The notes under the pieces: model-generated | The model's input: the letters and a program-made list of their open reading frames with translations, nothing else | Database searches by the model: none | Told to the model about the DNA's origin: nothing | Position numbers and translations under genes: made by a program | DNA from: Pseudomonadota bacterium | Lineage (GTDB): Bacteria; Pseudomonadota; Gammaproteobacteria; Arenicellales; Poriferihabitantaceae | Assembly (NCBI GenBank): GCA_024226105.1 | Contig: JAAELZ010000874.1 | Coordinates: 1 to 6,487 of the forward strand | DNA: 6,487 bases | Direction of reading: 5' to 3' | In this document: positions 1 to 4,993 of the stretch, in pieces | How the letters are laid out: each line of letters opens with the position of its first letter | Position numbering within the stretch: the stretch's first letter is position 1

Positions 1-76
1 GGAAAGGCAAGTCGGTAATGCCCGCCATGGGCGCCAGCAATACAGGCATATCGAGGCGATAGGAACCAATATTCAT
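1..76 (-). CDS. dusB: tRNA-dihydrouridine synthase B, N-terminal fragment
   Basis: Only the first 25 codons lie in the window; the rest runs off the left edge. The visible protein begins MNIGSYRLDMPVLLAPMAG and continues ITDLPF. The APMAGITD block is the highly conserved N-terminal FMN-binding signature of the Dus family, and the MxIGxY start is typical of DusB. DusB is a cytoplasmic flavoenzyme that uses NADPH to reduce a specific uridine in the tRNA D-loop to dihydrouridine. The ATG (76-74) overlaps the TGA stop (75-73) of the upstream DUF3426 gene as ATGA. It has its own good ribosome binding site, AGGG at 87-84 with a 7-nt spacer, inside the preceding gene. Translational coupling is likely. 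In related genomes dusB is followed by fis, which would lie outside the left edge. Confidence 0.93.
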   Translation of the reverse strand, partial: MNIGSYRLDMPVLLAPMAGITDLPF

Positions 77-1278
77 TTAACAACCCTGGCTTCAAAGCCT
101 ACGGCATTAGCGGGTGGTTTGTTCAGCTTGATCAATATCTTACCCAGTTTGTTCGGTTTAACCAATGCCCCAGCCTCTGGTGCCGTTCCGGCTCTGGATG
201 AAATAAGGCTGTCTTGAGAAGTCAGGTATTCCCCAGGACCGATTACGCGTTGCCCGGCGATACCGCCATCAATCGTTTTCAGGGTCAACAGTATATTGGG
301 ATAGGCTTGTGCATTTTTCGCTTTATTCAACAGGAATATTGAAATATGTAACTGGCGTGAGGGCTCGCTAACCTCATCCATCCGCGAGACTACGATTTCA
401 AATAAATCTAAATCATATTTTGTGTCATCACAGGGCAGATATGCGCACACACTCGAACGGATTTGCTGCACCAGCGAATGATTTTTATAAGCTGGATAAA
501 GTGTGTCTTTTACTTGCCCGAACAACAAATACGCCAGCGCTATTACGGCAGCGACCCAAAACAATAATTGTATTGTGCGCCACAACATAGAAAACAAAAT
601 GCCCAGTAACCCCGGTTCATACGAGTCTTGCTCGGCATCATCGTTTATCAATGCAAGCCGCTCTGTATCTTCCTCAAACCCTTCCTCATGCAGCGAATCA
701 AACACGACAGGTTCCTCATATGAAACCGTCTCCTGCCAGAGTTCAGGATTAGTTGAATCCAGTTCCTCTGTAGCGCTTTCCTGTTCGAGTGAATCCTCTG
801 TCAATTGGTCGAAGATTTCACCAAACTCTTCAACTGCTGAGACATCCAGTTCATCGAGACTCTCCGGAAACTGAAAATTGCCAGGCATGTCATCTTCCAG
901 GCTTTCATCTGAAGGGTCAAGCTGTGGCTCTCTAATTTGCGATTTTTCAGCTGACGTAACTTCAACTTCATTTTCGTATTCGTTTTGGCCAAAGCGGATA
1001 TTAAAACCATCCTCCTGCGCATCACGCTCAAGCCGGGGTTCAATGCGTGCACTGCGTGACGATGGCGATGAAGCAGCTCTTATATTCGTTTCCCCACTGT
1101 ACTGAGCTGGACTCTTCCCGGTATTCAGCAGGTCATCCAGTTCATCTTCCAGTAAAACCTGATCGTGTATATTGAATTTATAGTTACAGTTCCCGCAACG
1201 AACAAAACCACCGTAAGCATCGATCATTTCTGAACCGAGCCGGTAGCGAGACTTGCAGTGAGGGCACTGTATTTGCAT
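73..1278 (-). CDS. Membrane-anchored zinc-ribbon protein with C-terminal DUF3426 domain
   Basis: This 401-residue protein has three visible parts. Residues 1-40 form an MJ0042-type zinc ribbon with two CxxC knuckles (C5/C8 and C28/C31). Residues about 41-222 are a strongly acidic, low-complexity stretch, probably disordered. A single hydrophobic segment at about 234-254 is followed by a C-terminal domain (about 255-401) matching DUF3426, including a Cys pair C278/C283 that could form a disulfide if the domain is periplasmic. The inferred topology is zinc ribbon in the cytoplasm and DUF3426 outside. The function of the family is not established, although the gene commonly sits between prmA and dusB in gammaproteobacteria. 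The start is supported because the zinc ribbon begins at residue 5 as in relatives. No Shine-Dalgarno is seen; instead a 10-bp palindrome lies just upstream. It starts 23 nt after prmA and overlaps dusB by 4 nt, so it is likely cotranscribed with both. Confidence 0.88.
   Translation of the reverse strand: MQIQCPHCKSRYRLGSEMIDAYGGFVRCGNCNYKFNIHDQVLLEDELDDLLNTGKSPAQYSGETNIRAASSPSSRSARIEPRLERDAQEDGFNIRFGQNEYENEVEVTSAEKSQIREPQLDPSDESLEDDMPGNFQFPESLDELDVSAVEEFGEIFDQLTEDSLEQESATEELDSTNPELWQETVSYEEPVVFDSLHEEGFEEDTERLALINDDAEQDSYEPGLLGILFSMLWRTIQLLFWVAAVIALAYLLFGQVKDTLYPAYKNHSLVQQIRSSVCAYLPCDDTKYDLDLFEIVVSRMDEVSEPSRQLHISIFLLNKAKNAQAYPNILLTLKTIDGGIAGQRVIGPGEYLTSQDSLISSRAGTAPEAGALVKPNKLGKILIKLNKPPANAVGFEARVVK
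84..87 (-). promoter_or_regulatory. Ribosome binding site of dusB
   Basis: On the minus strand this reads AGGG, followed by a 7-nt spacer (TTGTTAA) and the dusB ATG. It lies within the last codons of the DUF3426 gene. With the ATGA overlap, it supports the dusB start chosen here. Confidence 0.6.
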
Positions 1279-1285
1279 GCAATAG

Positions 1286-1295
1286 CTAACGTTAG
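1286..1295. repeat. 10-bp perfect palindrome between prmA and the DUF3426 gene
   Basis: CTAACGTTAG reads the same on both strands. It fills the place where a ribosome binding site for the DUF3426 gene would be, 8-17 nt upstream of its ATG. The two sides stop matching immediately outside the 10 bp, so it is a short element and could be chance. Confidence 0.4.
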
Positions 1296-1301
1296 TATAT
1301 G

Positions 1302-2189
1302 TTATTTATGGTTTTTATCAGGATCCCTGCGTCCCAATAATGCCACCCACCCGGATTCTTCTAAGCGTTCAAATACAAAATGTCGATCATATGCTGCAAC
1401 AATCTCGTCAACCTGATGTGCCAGAATTCCGGATAACACAATTTTGCCATCTTTTTTAGCATGGGCGATCAACGCAGACGCCAGGTCGACGAGGGCAAAG
1501 GCAAGGATATTGGCGATGACAATATCGAAAGTCTGTGCATCAACATCTGCTACCGATTGTATGGCAAAGCACGAAGCAACACCATTGTTAAGGGCATTTT
1601 CCCGGGATACAATTTCCGCTTTGGGGTCAATATCGACACCGACTGCCCGCGAGGCACCCAGCTTAAGCGCTGTGATCGCCAGGATGCCCGAACCACAACC
1701 ATAGTCGAGCACCGAGCAATGGTTTAAATTCAGCCCTGCCAGCGCCTGCATACACAAACGTGTGGTTTCATGGGTTCCCGTGCCAAAAGCCATGCCAGGA
1801 TCTATTTTCACCGTAGTTTTGATATGTTCCGCGGGCGTTACCCAACCCGGGTAGACCCATAAATCCGGGGTAATCTCAATAGCTTCGTATTGATCCAGCC
1901 AGGCTGTCTCCCAATCCTGATCCGGCAACAACATCAACTCTACATCTTTTACAAAATCCACCTTGCCCATTAACTCAGCAAGCAATATTTCACTATTGTC
2001 CTGATCTTCAAACAAACCACTTACTGTTTGCCTGTCCCACCCTGGTTCGGCCGGATGCGCCAGATCAAAATAACTGTCTTCACCGGCATTTTGTTGAGTC
2101 GTGGCCTGTGACCCCATTTCTTCCAGGGCCGCAACCACCGTATCTATTTTGCCACCTGAGACTTCTACACTCAGCTGTATCCAGGGCAT
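1302..2189 (-). CDS. prmA: Ribosomal protein L11 methyltransferase
   Basis: This 295-residue protein has the usual length of PrmA, a cytoplasmic S-adenosylmethionine-dependent enzyme that trimethylates lysines and the N-terminus of ribosomal protein L11. An N-terminal L11-recognition domain (about 1-115) precedes a Rossmann-type methyltransferase domain. Visible signatures are FGTGTHETT (residues 135-143), the SAM-binding motif I DYGCGSGIL (162-170), the acidic stretch VDID (185-188) at the end of strand 2, and the PrmA motif IV NIL (227-229). The start follows the accC stop by only 3 nt. No clear Shine-Dalgarno precedes it, so translation probably depends on ribosomes finishing accC. Placement after accBC is classic for gammaproteobacteria. 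L11 methylation is dispensable in E. coli, so the operon position may reflect growth-rate co-regulation rather than a shared pathway (inference). Confidence 0.97.
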   Translation of the reverse strand: MPWIQLSVEVSGGKIDTVVAALEEMGSQATTQQNAGEDSYFDLAHPAEPGWDRQTVSGLFEDQDNSEILLAELMGKVDFVKDVELMLLPDQDWETAWLDQYEAIEITPDLWVYPGWVTPAEHIKTTVKIDPGMAFGTGTHETTRLCMQALAGLNLNHCSVLDYGCGSGILAITALKLGASRAVGVDIDPKAEIVSRENALNNGVASCFAIQSVADVDAQTFDIVIANILAFALVDLASALIAHAKKDGKIVLSGILAHQVDEIVAAYDRHFVFERLEESGWVALLGRRDPDKNHK

Positions 2190-2192
2190 TAT

Positions 2193-3545
2193 TCAGGACG
2201 CAGACTTTTGCGCGAGTAATTTCTCAAGGTAATGAATATCCTGCCCGCCCTTCGTAAAACCCTCATCCTGCATTAACTCGCGATGCAATGGCAAATTTGT
2301 TTTAATGCCATCTACCACCATCTCCTGCAATGCACCGCGCATACGCGCTAGCGCCTGATCTCGCGTAGGCCCTGAAACGATGAGCTTACCGATCAGGGAA
2401 TCATAATAAGGCGGCACCACATAATGGCTATACGCATGTGAATCAACGCGCACACCCGGGCCTCCCGCCATATGAAACTGGGTGATTTCGCCGGGTGAGG
2501 GTAGAAATGTATCCGGGTCTTCCGCGTTTATACGGCATTCAATTGCATGTCCTCGAAAATTCACACTTTCCTGCTTAAAGTTGATTGGGTCGCCACCCGC
2601 AACCAACAATTGAGCCTCGAGCAAATCAATGCCGCAAATCATTTCCGTGACCGGGTGTTCAACCTGAATACGCGTATTCATCTCGATGAAATAAAATTCA
2701 CCATTTTCATACAGAAATTCAAACGTCCCCACCCCCCTGTAATTAATCACACGAGCGGCTTCCGCGCAGCGTGCCCCTATTTTGGCCCGCACTTCATCAG
2801 AAATACCCGGTGCCGGGGCTTCTTCAATGACTTTCTGGTGTCGGCGTTGCATTGAACAATCCCGGTCGCCCAGATGAACGGCGTTTCCATGTTCATCTGC
2901 CAGCACCTGTATTTCCACATGGCGCGGTGTCCCCAGGTATTTTTCCATGTAGACCACTTCATTATTAAACGCGGCGCCGGCTTCCTGACGGGTTAATTTT
3001 ATCGCCCCCGTCAGATCTGCTGCCCGTTCCACCACGCGCATACCTTTCCCACCACCTCCTCCGGAGGCCTTGATAATAACAGGGTAGCCGATGGTATCCG
3101 CCATCTCCTGAATGGATTCATAATTTTCGCCCAACGGCCCATCCGAGCCCGGCACACACGGTACACCAGCTGCCTTCATGGCCTCAATGGCGGAAATTTT
3201 ATCGCCCATCAGGCGAATTGTTTCACTTTTGGGGCCGACAAAGATAAATCCGCTTTGTTCCACGCGTTCGGCAAAATCAGCATTTTCTGACAAAAACCCG
3301 TAACCCGGATGAATCGCATCCGCTGACGTCACTTCCGCAGCAGCAATAACCGCTGAAATATTTAGATAACTGTCTTTTGCCGGCGGTGGCCCAATGCACA
3401 CCGATTCATCGGCCAATTTCACATATTTTGCCGTTTTATCGGCCGTAGAATAAAGTGCTACGGTTTCAATACCAAGCTTCCTGCAAGCGCGCAATATACG
3501 CAGCGCAATTTCACCACGATTGGCAATTACTAACTTTTTAATCAT
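2193..3545 (-). CDS. accC: Biotin carboxylase subunit of acetyl-CoA carboxylase
   Basis: This 450-residue protein is almost exactly the length of E. coli AccC (449) and can be numbered in register with it. It catalyses ATP- and bicarbonate-dependent carboxylation of the biotin on AccB, the first half-reaction of fatty acid synthesis. Domains in order are the N-terminal carboxylase domain (KLVIANRGEIALRILRA near the start, HPGYGFLSENADF at 79-91), the ATP-grasp domain with the glycine loop SGGGGGKGMR (161-170), and the C-terminal carboxylase domain. Key residues are all present: K116, K159, H209, E211, H236, K238, E276, E288, R292, E296 and R338. A GGAG ribosome binding site lies at 3559-3556 with a 10-nt spacer. 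It is separated from accB by 76 nt containing an inverted repeat and is followed by prmA after 3 nt. No anomalies were seen. Confidence 0.98.
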   Translation of the reverse strand: MIKKLVIANRGEIALRILRACRKLGIETVALYSTADKTAKYVKLADESVCIGPPPAKDSYLNISAVIAAAEVTSADAIHPGYGFLSENADFAERVEQSGFIFVGPKSETIRLMGDKISAIEAMKAAGVPCVPGSDGPLGENYESIQEMADTIGYPVIIKASGGGGGKGMRVVERAADLTGAIKLTRQEAGAAFNNEVVYMEKYLGTPRHVEIQVLADEHGNAVHLGDRDCSMQRRHQKVIEEAPAPGISDEVRAKIGARCAEAARVINYRGVGTFEFLYENGEFYFIEMNTRIQVEHPVTEMICGIDLLEAQLLVAGGDPINFKQESVNFRGHAIECRINAEDPDTFLPSPGEITQFHMAGGPGVRVDSHAYSHYVVPPYYDSLIGKLIVSGPTRDQALARMRGALQEMVVDGIKTNLPLHRELMQDEGFTKGGQDIHYLEKLLAQKSAS

Positions 3546-3592
3546 CGGACAGATGCTCCATCAATAGGGTCATTACAAGGCGGTTTTGTCAG

Positions 3593-3613
3593 GGAAGTGT
3601 GATCCACGCTTCC
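3593..3613. repeat. Near-perfect 21-nt inverted repeat between accB and accC
   Basis: GGAAG (3593-3597) pairs with CTTCC (3609-3613), and GTG (3599-3601) pairs with CAC (3605-3607). One mismatch separates the two helices, and the loop is 3 nt. In the minus-strand transcript it would form a hairpin shortly after the accB stop codon. No U-tract follows, so it does not look like a rho-independent terminator. It could be an mRNA processing or stability element. Confidence 0.5.
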
Positions 3614-3621
3614 TTCGAGAA

Positions 3622-4086
3622 CTATTCAATTACAAATAGTGCTTCACCGAACTCCACCGGATCACCATCTGATTTAAATGTCGAGACAATCGTTCCCGCC
3701 TTATTCGCCTGAATTTCATTGAATGTTTTCATCGCCTCGACAACGCATAAGGTCGCACCCAGGCTGACTTTATCACCCACTTTAACGAATGCATCCGCAT
3801 CCGGACTGGGGCGTGCATAAAACGTTCCAACGGTAGGGGATTCCACGATGTGTCCGCTTATAGCGGCTGCGGATTCTTCAACAGCAGGGGTAGCAACTGG
3901 AGCAGCCAGGGATGCCACCGGCGCTGCCGGAGGTGGCGAATACGGCATCTGAGCAGCTGCAACAGGTGATGCGACCGAAGAAACCCGGCTCAGGCGAATT
4001 GAATCTTCGCCTTCATTAATTTCTATTTCTGATAAATCTGATGCTTCGAGCAACTCGATCAGTGTTTTTATTTTTCTTAAATCCAT
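3622..4086 (-). CDS. accB: Biotin carboxyl carrier protein of acetyl-CoA carboxylase
   Basis: This 154-residue protein is within the usual AccB range. Residues 1-33 are the conserved N-terminal segment (MDLRKIKTLIELLE onward), about 36-78 are an Ala/Pro-rich flexible linker, and about 79-154 are the biotinyl (lipoyl-like) domain. The BCCP thumb region is present (TVGTFYARPSPDADAF, 85-100), as is the biotinylation motif EAMK with the acceptor lysine K120. BirA attaches biotin there, AccC carboxylates it, and AccAD transfers the carboxyl group to acetyl-CoA. It is odd that the residues after the lysine are TFN rather than the common MMN or LMN, and that the thumb begins SPT rather than the common SPM. 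The start is supported by a strong GAGGT ribosome binding site. It lies 69 nt downstream of aroQ and 76 nt upstream of accC, so the three are probably cotranscribed. Confidence 0.97.
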   Translation of the reverse strand: MDLRKIKTLIELLEASDLSEIEINEGEDSIRLSRVSSVASPVAAAQMPYSPPPAAPVASLAAPVATPAVEESAAAISGHIVESPTVGTFYARPSPDADAFVKVGDKVSLGATLCVVEAMKTFNEIQANKAGTIVSTFKSDGDPVEFGEALFVIE

Positions 4087-4090
4087 AGCG

Positions 4091-4098
4091 ACCTCTTT
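4091..4098 (-). promoter_or_regulatory. Strong ribosome binding site of accB
   Basis: On the minus strand this reads AAAGAGGT, ending 4 nt before the accB ATG. It is the strongest Shine-Dalgarno-like match among the minus-strand genes here, consistent with AccB needing to be made in excess over AccC (known for E. coli; inferred here). Confidence 0.55.
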
Positions 4099-4155
4099 CA
4101 GGCTGAATAAGGGTTAGGCCGAAACGTTTAAAACGCTCGACAAATGTGGGGTGCT

Positions 4156-4605
4156 TTATTTTCGGGGCTTGTTAAGCTGCGATATTGCAGCCTGCAGTGC
4201 AAGTTCATATCCCTGGGCACCCAGGCCGAGGATTACACCCTGCGCAATATCTGACAAATAGGAATGCTGCCGAAATCCTTCGCGCGCGTGAACATTGGAT
4301 AAATGCACTTCGATAAAGGGAACATCAACGGCGGAAAAAGCATCGCGAATTGCAATACTGGTATGCGTAAAAGCGCCCGGATTTATCACGAAATAGTCTA
4401 CTTCATCCGCTAAACCGGATTGTATAGCCTCCACAATCGCGTGCTCTGCATTGCTTTGTGAAAATGAAATCTCGACGTCTGCGCTGCGCGCCTGAGTTTC
4501 GAGGCGTTGATTAATATCCTCCAGAGTGTCCGAGCCATAAACTTCTGGCTCACGCGTACCCAGCAAGTTTAGATTCGGGCCATGCAAAACACGAATATGC
4601 GCCAT
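4156..4605 (-). CDS. aroQ: Type II 3-dehydroquinate dehydratase
   Basis: This 149-residue protein has the normal length for the small type II dehydroquinases, which form dodecamers and convert 3-dehydroquinate to 3-dehydroshikimate, the third step of the shikimate pathway. The N-terminus shows the family signature LHGPNLNLLGTREPEVYG (7-24). Catalytic and substrate-binding residues align with known enzymes: N11, R18 and Y23 (lid and base region), N75, H81, H101, R108 and R112. The INPGAFTHTS segment (74-83) and EVHLSNVHARE (99-109) are textbook matches. An in-frame stop lies upstream and no other start codon intervenes, so ATG 4605 is secure; the ribosome binding site is weak (GGAT, about 7 nt spacer). 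It is the first gene of the minus-strand cluster, so the operon promoter should lie in 4606-4800. Pairing with accBC is common in gammaproteobacteria, although the pathways differ. Confidence 0.97.
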   Translation of the reverse strand: MAHIRVLHGPNLNLLGTREPEVYGSDTLEDINQRLETQARSADVEISFSQSNAEHAIVEAIQSGLADEVDYFVINPGAFTHTSIAIRDAFSAVDVPFIEVHLSNVHAREGFRQHSYLSDIAQGVILGLGAQGYELALQAAISQLNKPRK

Positions 4606-4676
4606 AGTGGATATCCAGCATCATTATTAAAGCTCCAATTTTAACCGATATTTAGTGCATTTAATTACTTTTTACC

Positions 4677-4693
4677 GCTTGTTCGGCACAAGC
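4677..4693. repeat. Inverted repeat upstream of aroQ
   Basis: GCTTGT (4677-4682) and ACAAGC (4688-4693) form a perfect 6-bp stem around a 5-nt loop. It lies about 70-90 nt upstream of the aroQ start, where an operator or a 5' leader hairpin could sit. No T-tract follows on either strand, which argues against a terminator. Confidence 0.4.
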
Positions 4694-4718
4694 ATTCGAG
4701 CCATAAGAATACCTTCAT

Positions 4719-4731
4719 CTTAGGGATTTTT
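4719..4731 (+). repeat. Direct repeat copy 1
   Basis: CTTAGGGATTTTT matches 12 of 13 bases with copy 2 at 4936-4948. A TATAAT hexamer begins 2 nt downstream of it. Confidence 0.45.
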
Positions 4732-4732
4732 A

Positions 4733-4738
4733 TATAAT
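4733..4738 (+). promoter_or_regulatory. Candidate -10 element (distal), upstream of the 59-codon ORF
   Basis: A perfect TATAAT follows a T-rich run (4727-4731). No good TTGACA-like -35 is present at 16-18 nt, so the call rests on the -10 alone. Transcription starting near 4745 would cover the small ORF and the OpgC-like gene. The same AT-rich stretch could also serve the divergent aroQ operon. Confidence 0.35.
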
Positions 4739-4802
4739 CTAGTGCCTTATATGGTTTTGGTAATTCAACTCTACCCCGGCTCACAGGTAACGAATCAGGA
4801 CT

Positions 4803-4806
4803 GAGG
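4803..4806 (+). promoter_or_regulatory. Ribosome binding site of the 59-codon ORF
   Basis: GAGG lies 7 nt before the ATG at 4814, an ideal spacing. It sits in the loop or arm of a small imperfect inverted repeat (4792-4810), so it could be structurally masked. Confidence 0.4.
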
Positions 4807-4813
4807 ATTCACT

Positions 4814-4993
4814 ATGTCTACTGACAAACTCAGGTTGAGGGTAGAATGCGAGCCAATAGTTCGGTCAGGTTTTCCGTATCGAGCGAGAGCGTCAATCTGG
4901 AACGTTCCAGGCTCAAAATACAAGAATAAAAACGGCTTAGGGCTTTTTCATCCTGTTTATAATACGAAATTCAGGAAATATCATCGATTCTAA
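4814..4993 (+). CDS. Possible small basic protein, 59 residues, coupled to the OpgC-like gene
   Basis: I do not recognise this protein. It reads MSTDKLRLRVECEPIVRSGF, then continues to a C-terminus ending KFRKYHRF. It is rich in Lys, Arg and aromatic residues and has no hydrophobic membrane segment or signal peptide, and only one cysteine (C12). Evidence that it may be real: an in-frame stop just upstream makes ATG 4814 the first start, a GAGG ribosome binding site is well placed, and its TAA (4991-4993) overlaps the ATG of the OpgC-like gene as TAATG, the arrangement expected for reinitiation. The downstream gene has no properly spaced ribosome binding site of its own, which fits coupling. 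Evidence against: an open frame of 60 codons occurs by chance fairly often, no homology is recognised, and it contains a perfect 14-bp palindrome. It could be an upstream regulatory ORF, a small protein gene or noncoding sequence. Confidence 0.4.
   Translation: MSTDKLRLRVECEPIVRSGFPYRARASIWNVPGSKYKNKNGLGLFHPVYNTKFRKYHRF
4897..4910. repeat. Perfect 14-bp palindrome, possible operator
   Basis: CTGGAACGTTCCAG is identical on both strands, with no spacer. It lies about 83-96 nt upstream of the OpgC-like gene and 48-61 nt upstream of the proximal TATAAT. GAGC (4887-4890) and GCTC (4911-4914) add a looser outer symmetry. It resembles the binding site of a dimeric regulator, but no specific regulator is identified. 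Confidence 0.5.
4936..4948 (+). repeat. Direct repeat copy 2
   Basis: CTTAGGGCTTTTT differs from copy 1 (4719-4731) at a single position. A TATAAT hexamer begins 10 nt from its end, against 2 nt for copy 1. Confidence 0.45.
4958..4963 (+). promoter_or_regulatory. Candidate -10 element (proximal) for the OpgC-like gene
   Basis: A perfect TATAAT lies 29 nt before the gene's ATG, with a TG dinucleotide nearby at 4954-4955, one base off the extended -10 position. No clear -35 is seen. A start near 4970 would give a leader of about 23 nt, carrying AGGA at 4973-4976, which is 16 nt from the ATG and too far for an ordinary ribosome binding site. Confidence 0.35.

Larger units (their letters stand above)
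4606..4992. other. AT-rich divergent intergenic region between aroQ and the OpgC-like gene
   Basis: This 387-nt region must carry the promoter of the aroQ operon (minus strand) and that of the OpgC-like gene (plus strand). Visible elements, each described separately, are an inverted repeat at 4677-4693, two TATAAT hexamers, a direct repeat, a 59-codon ORF and a 14-bp palindrome. For aroQ, the best -10-like sequence is TAAAAT (minus strand, 4643-4638), with no convincing -35. The segment 4741-4870 has additional short complementary blocks: TCTACCC (4770-4776) with GGGTAGA (4839-4845), GGCTC (4778-4782) with GAGCC (4850-4854), and GAATC (4792-4796) with GATTC (4806-4810). The first two pairs cross each other, so they could not both form in a simple hairpin. 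No known RNA family was recognised. Confidence 0.6.

Noticed and set aside
503..874. Plus-strand serine-rich open frame of 123 codons
   Set aside because: It is antisense to the acidic, low-complexity part of the DUF3426 gene; GAA/GAT/GAG-rich coding sequence gives Ser-rich antisense frames. No domain or ribosome binding site is seen.
801..1105. Further open frames on both strands within the DUF3426 gene
   Set aside because: Both are out-of-frame readings of the same acidic region, with no recognisable protein features.
1444..1727. Two overlapping plus-strand open frames antisense to prmA
   Set aside because: prmA is unambiguous here, with its motif I and NIL motif encoded opposite these frames; neither has family-like features.
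2547..2962. Plus- and minus-strand open frames inside accC
   Set aside because: accC is full length with all catalytic residues; these are shadow frames.
4125..4135. Small palindromic sequence CGTTTAAAACG between aroQ and accB
   Set aside because: It has five paired bases per side around one base, AT-rich in the middle; likely chance, with no terminator-like tail.
4741..4870. Structured noncoding RNA or riboswitch in the region upstream of the OpgC-like gene
   Set aside because: Only short complementary blocks of 5-7 bp are present, two of them mutually crossing; no known RNA family pattern is recognised, so it is described only as part of the intergenic region.
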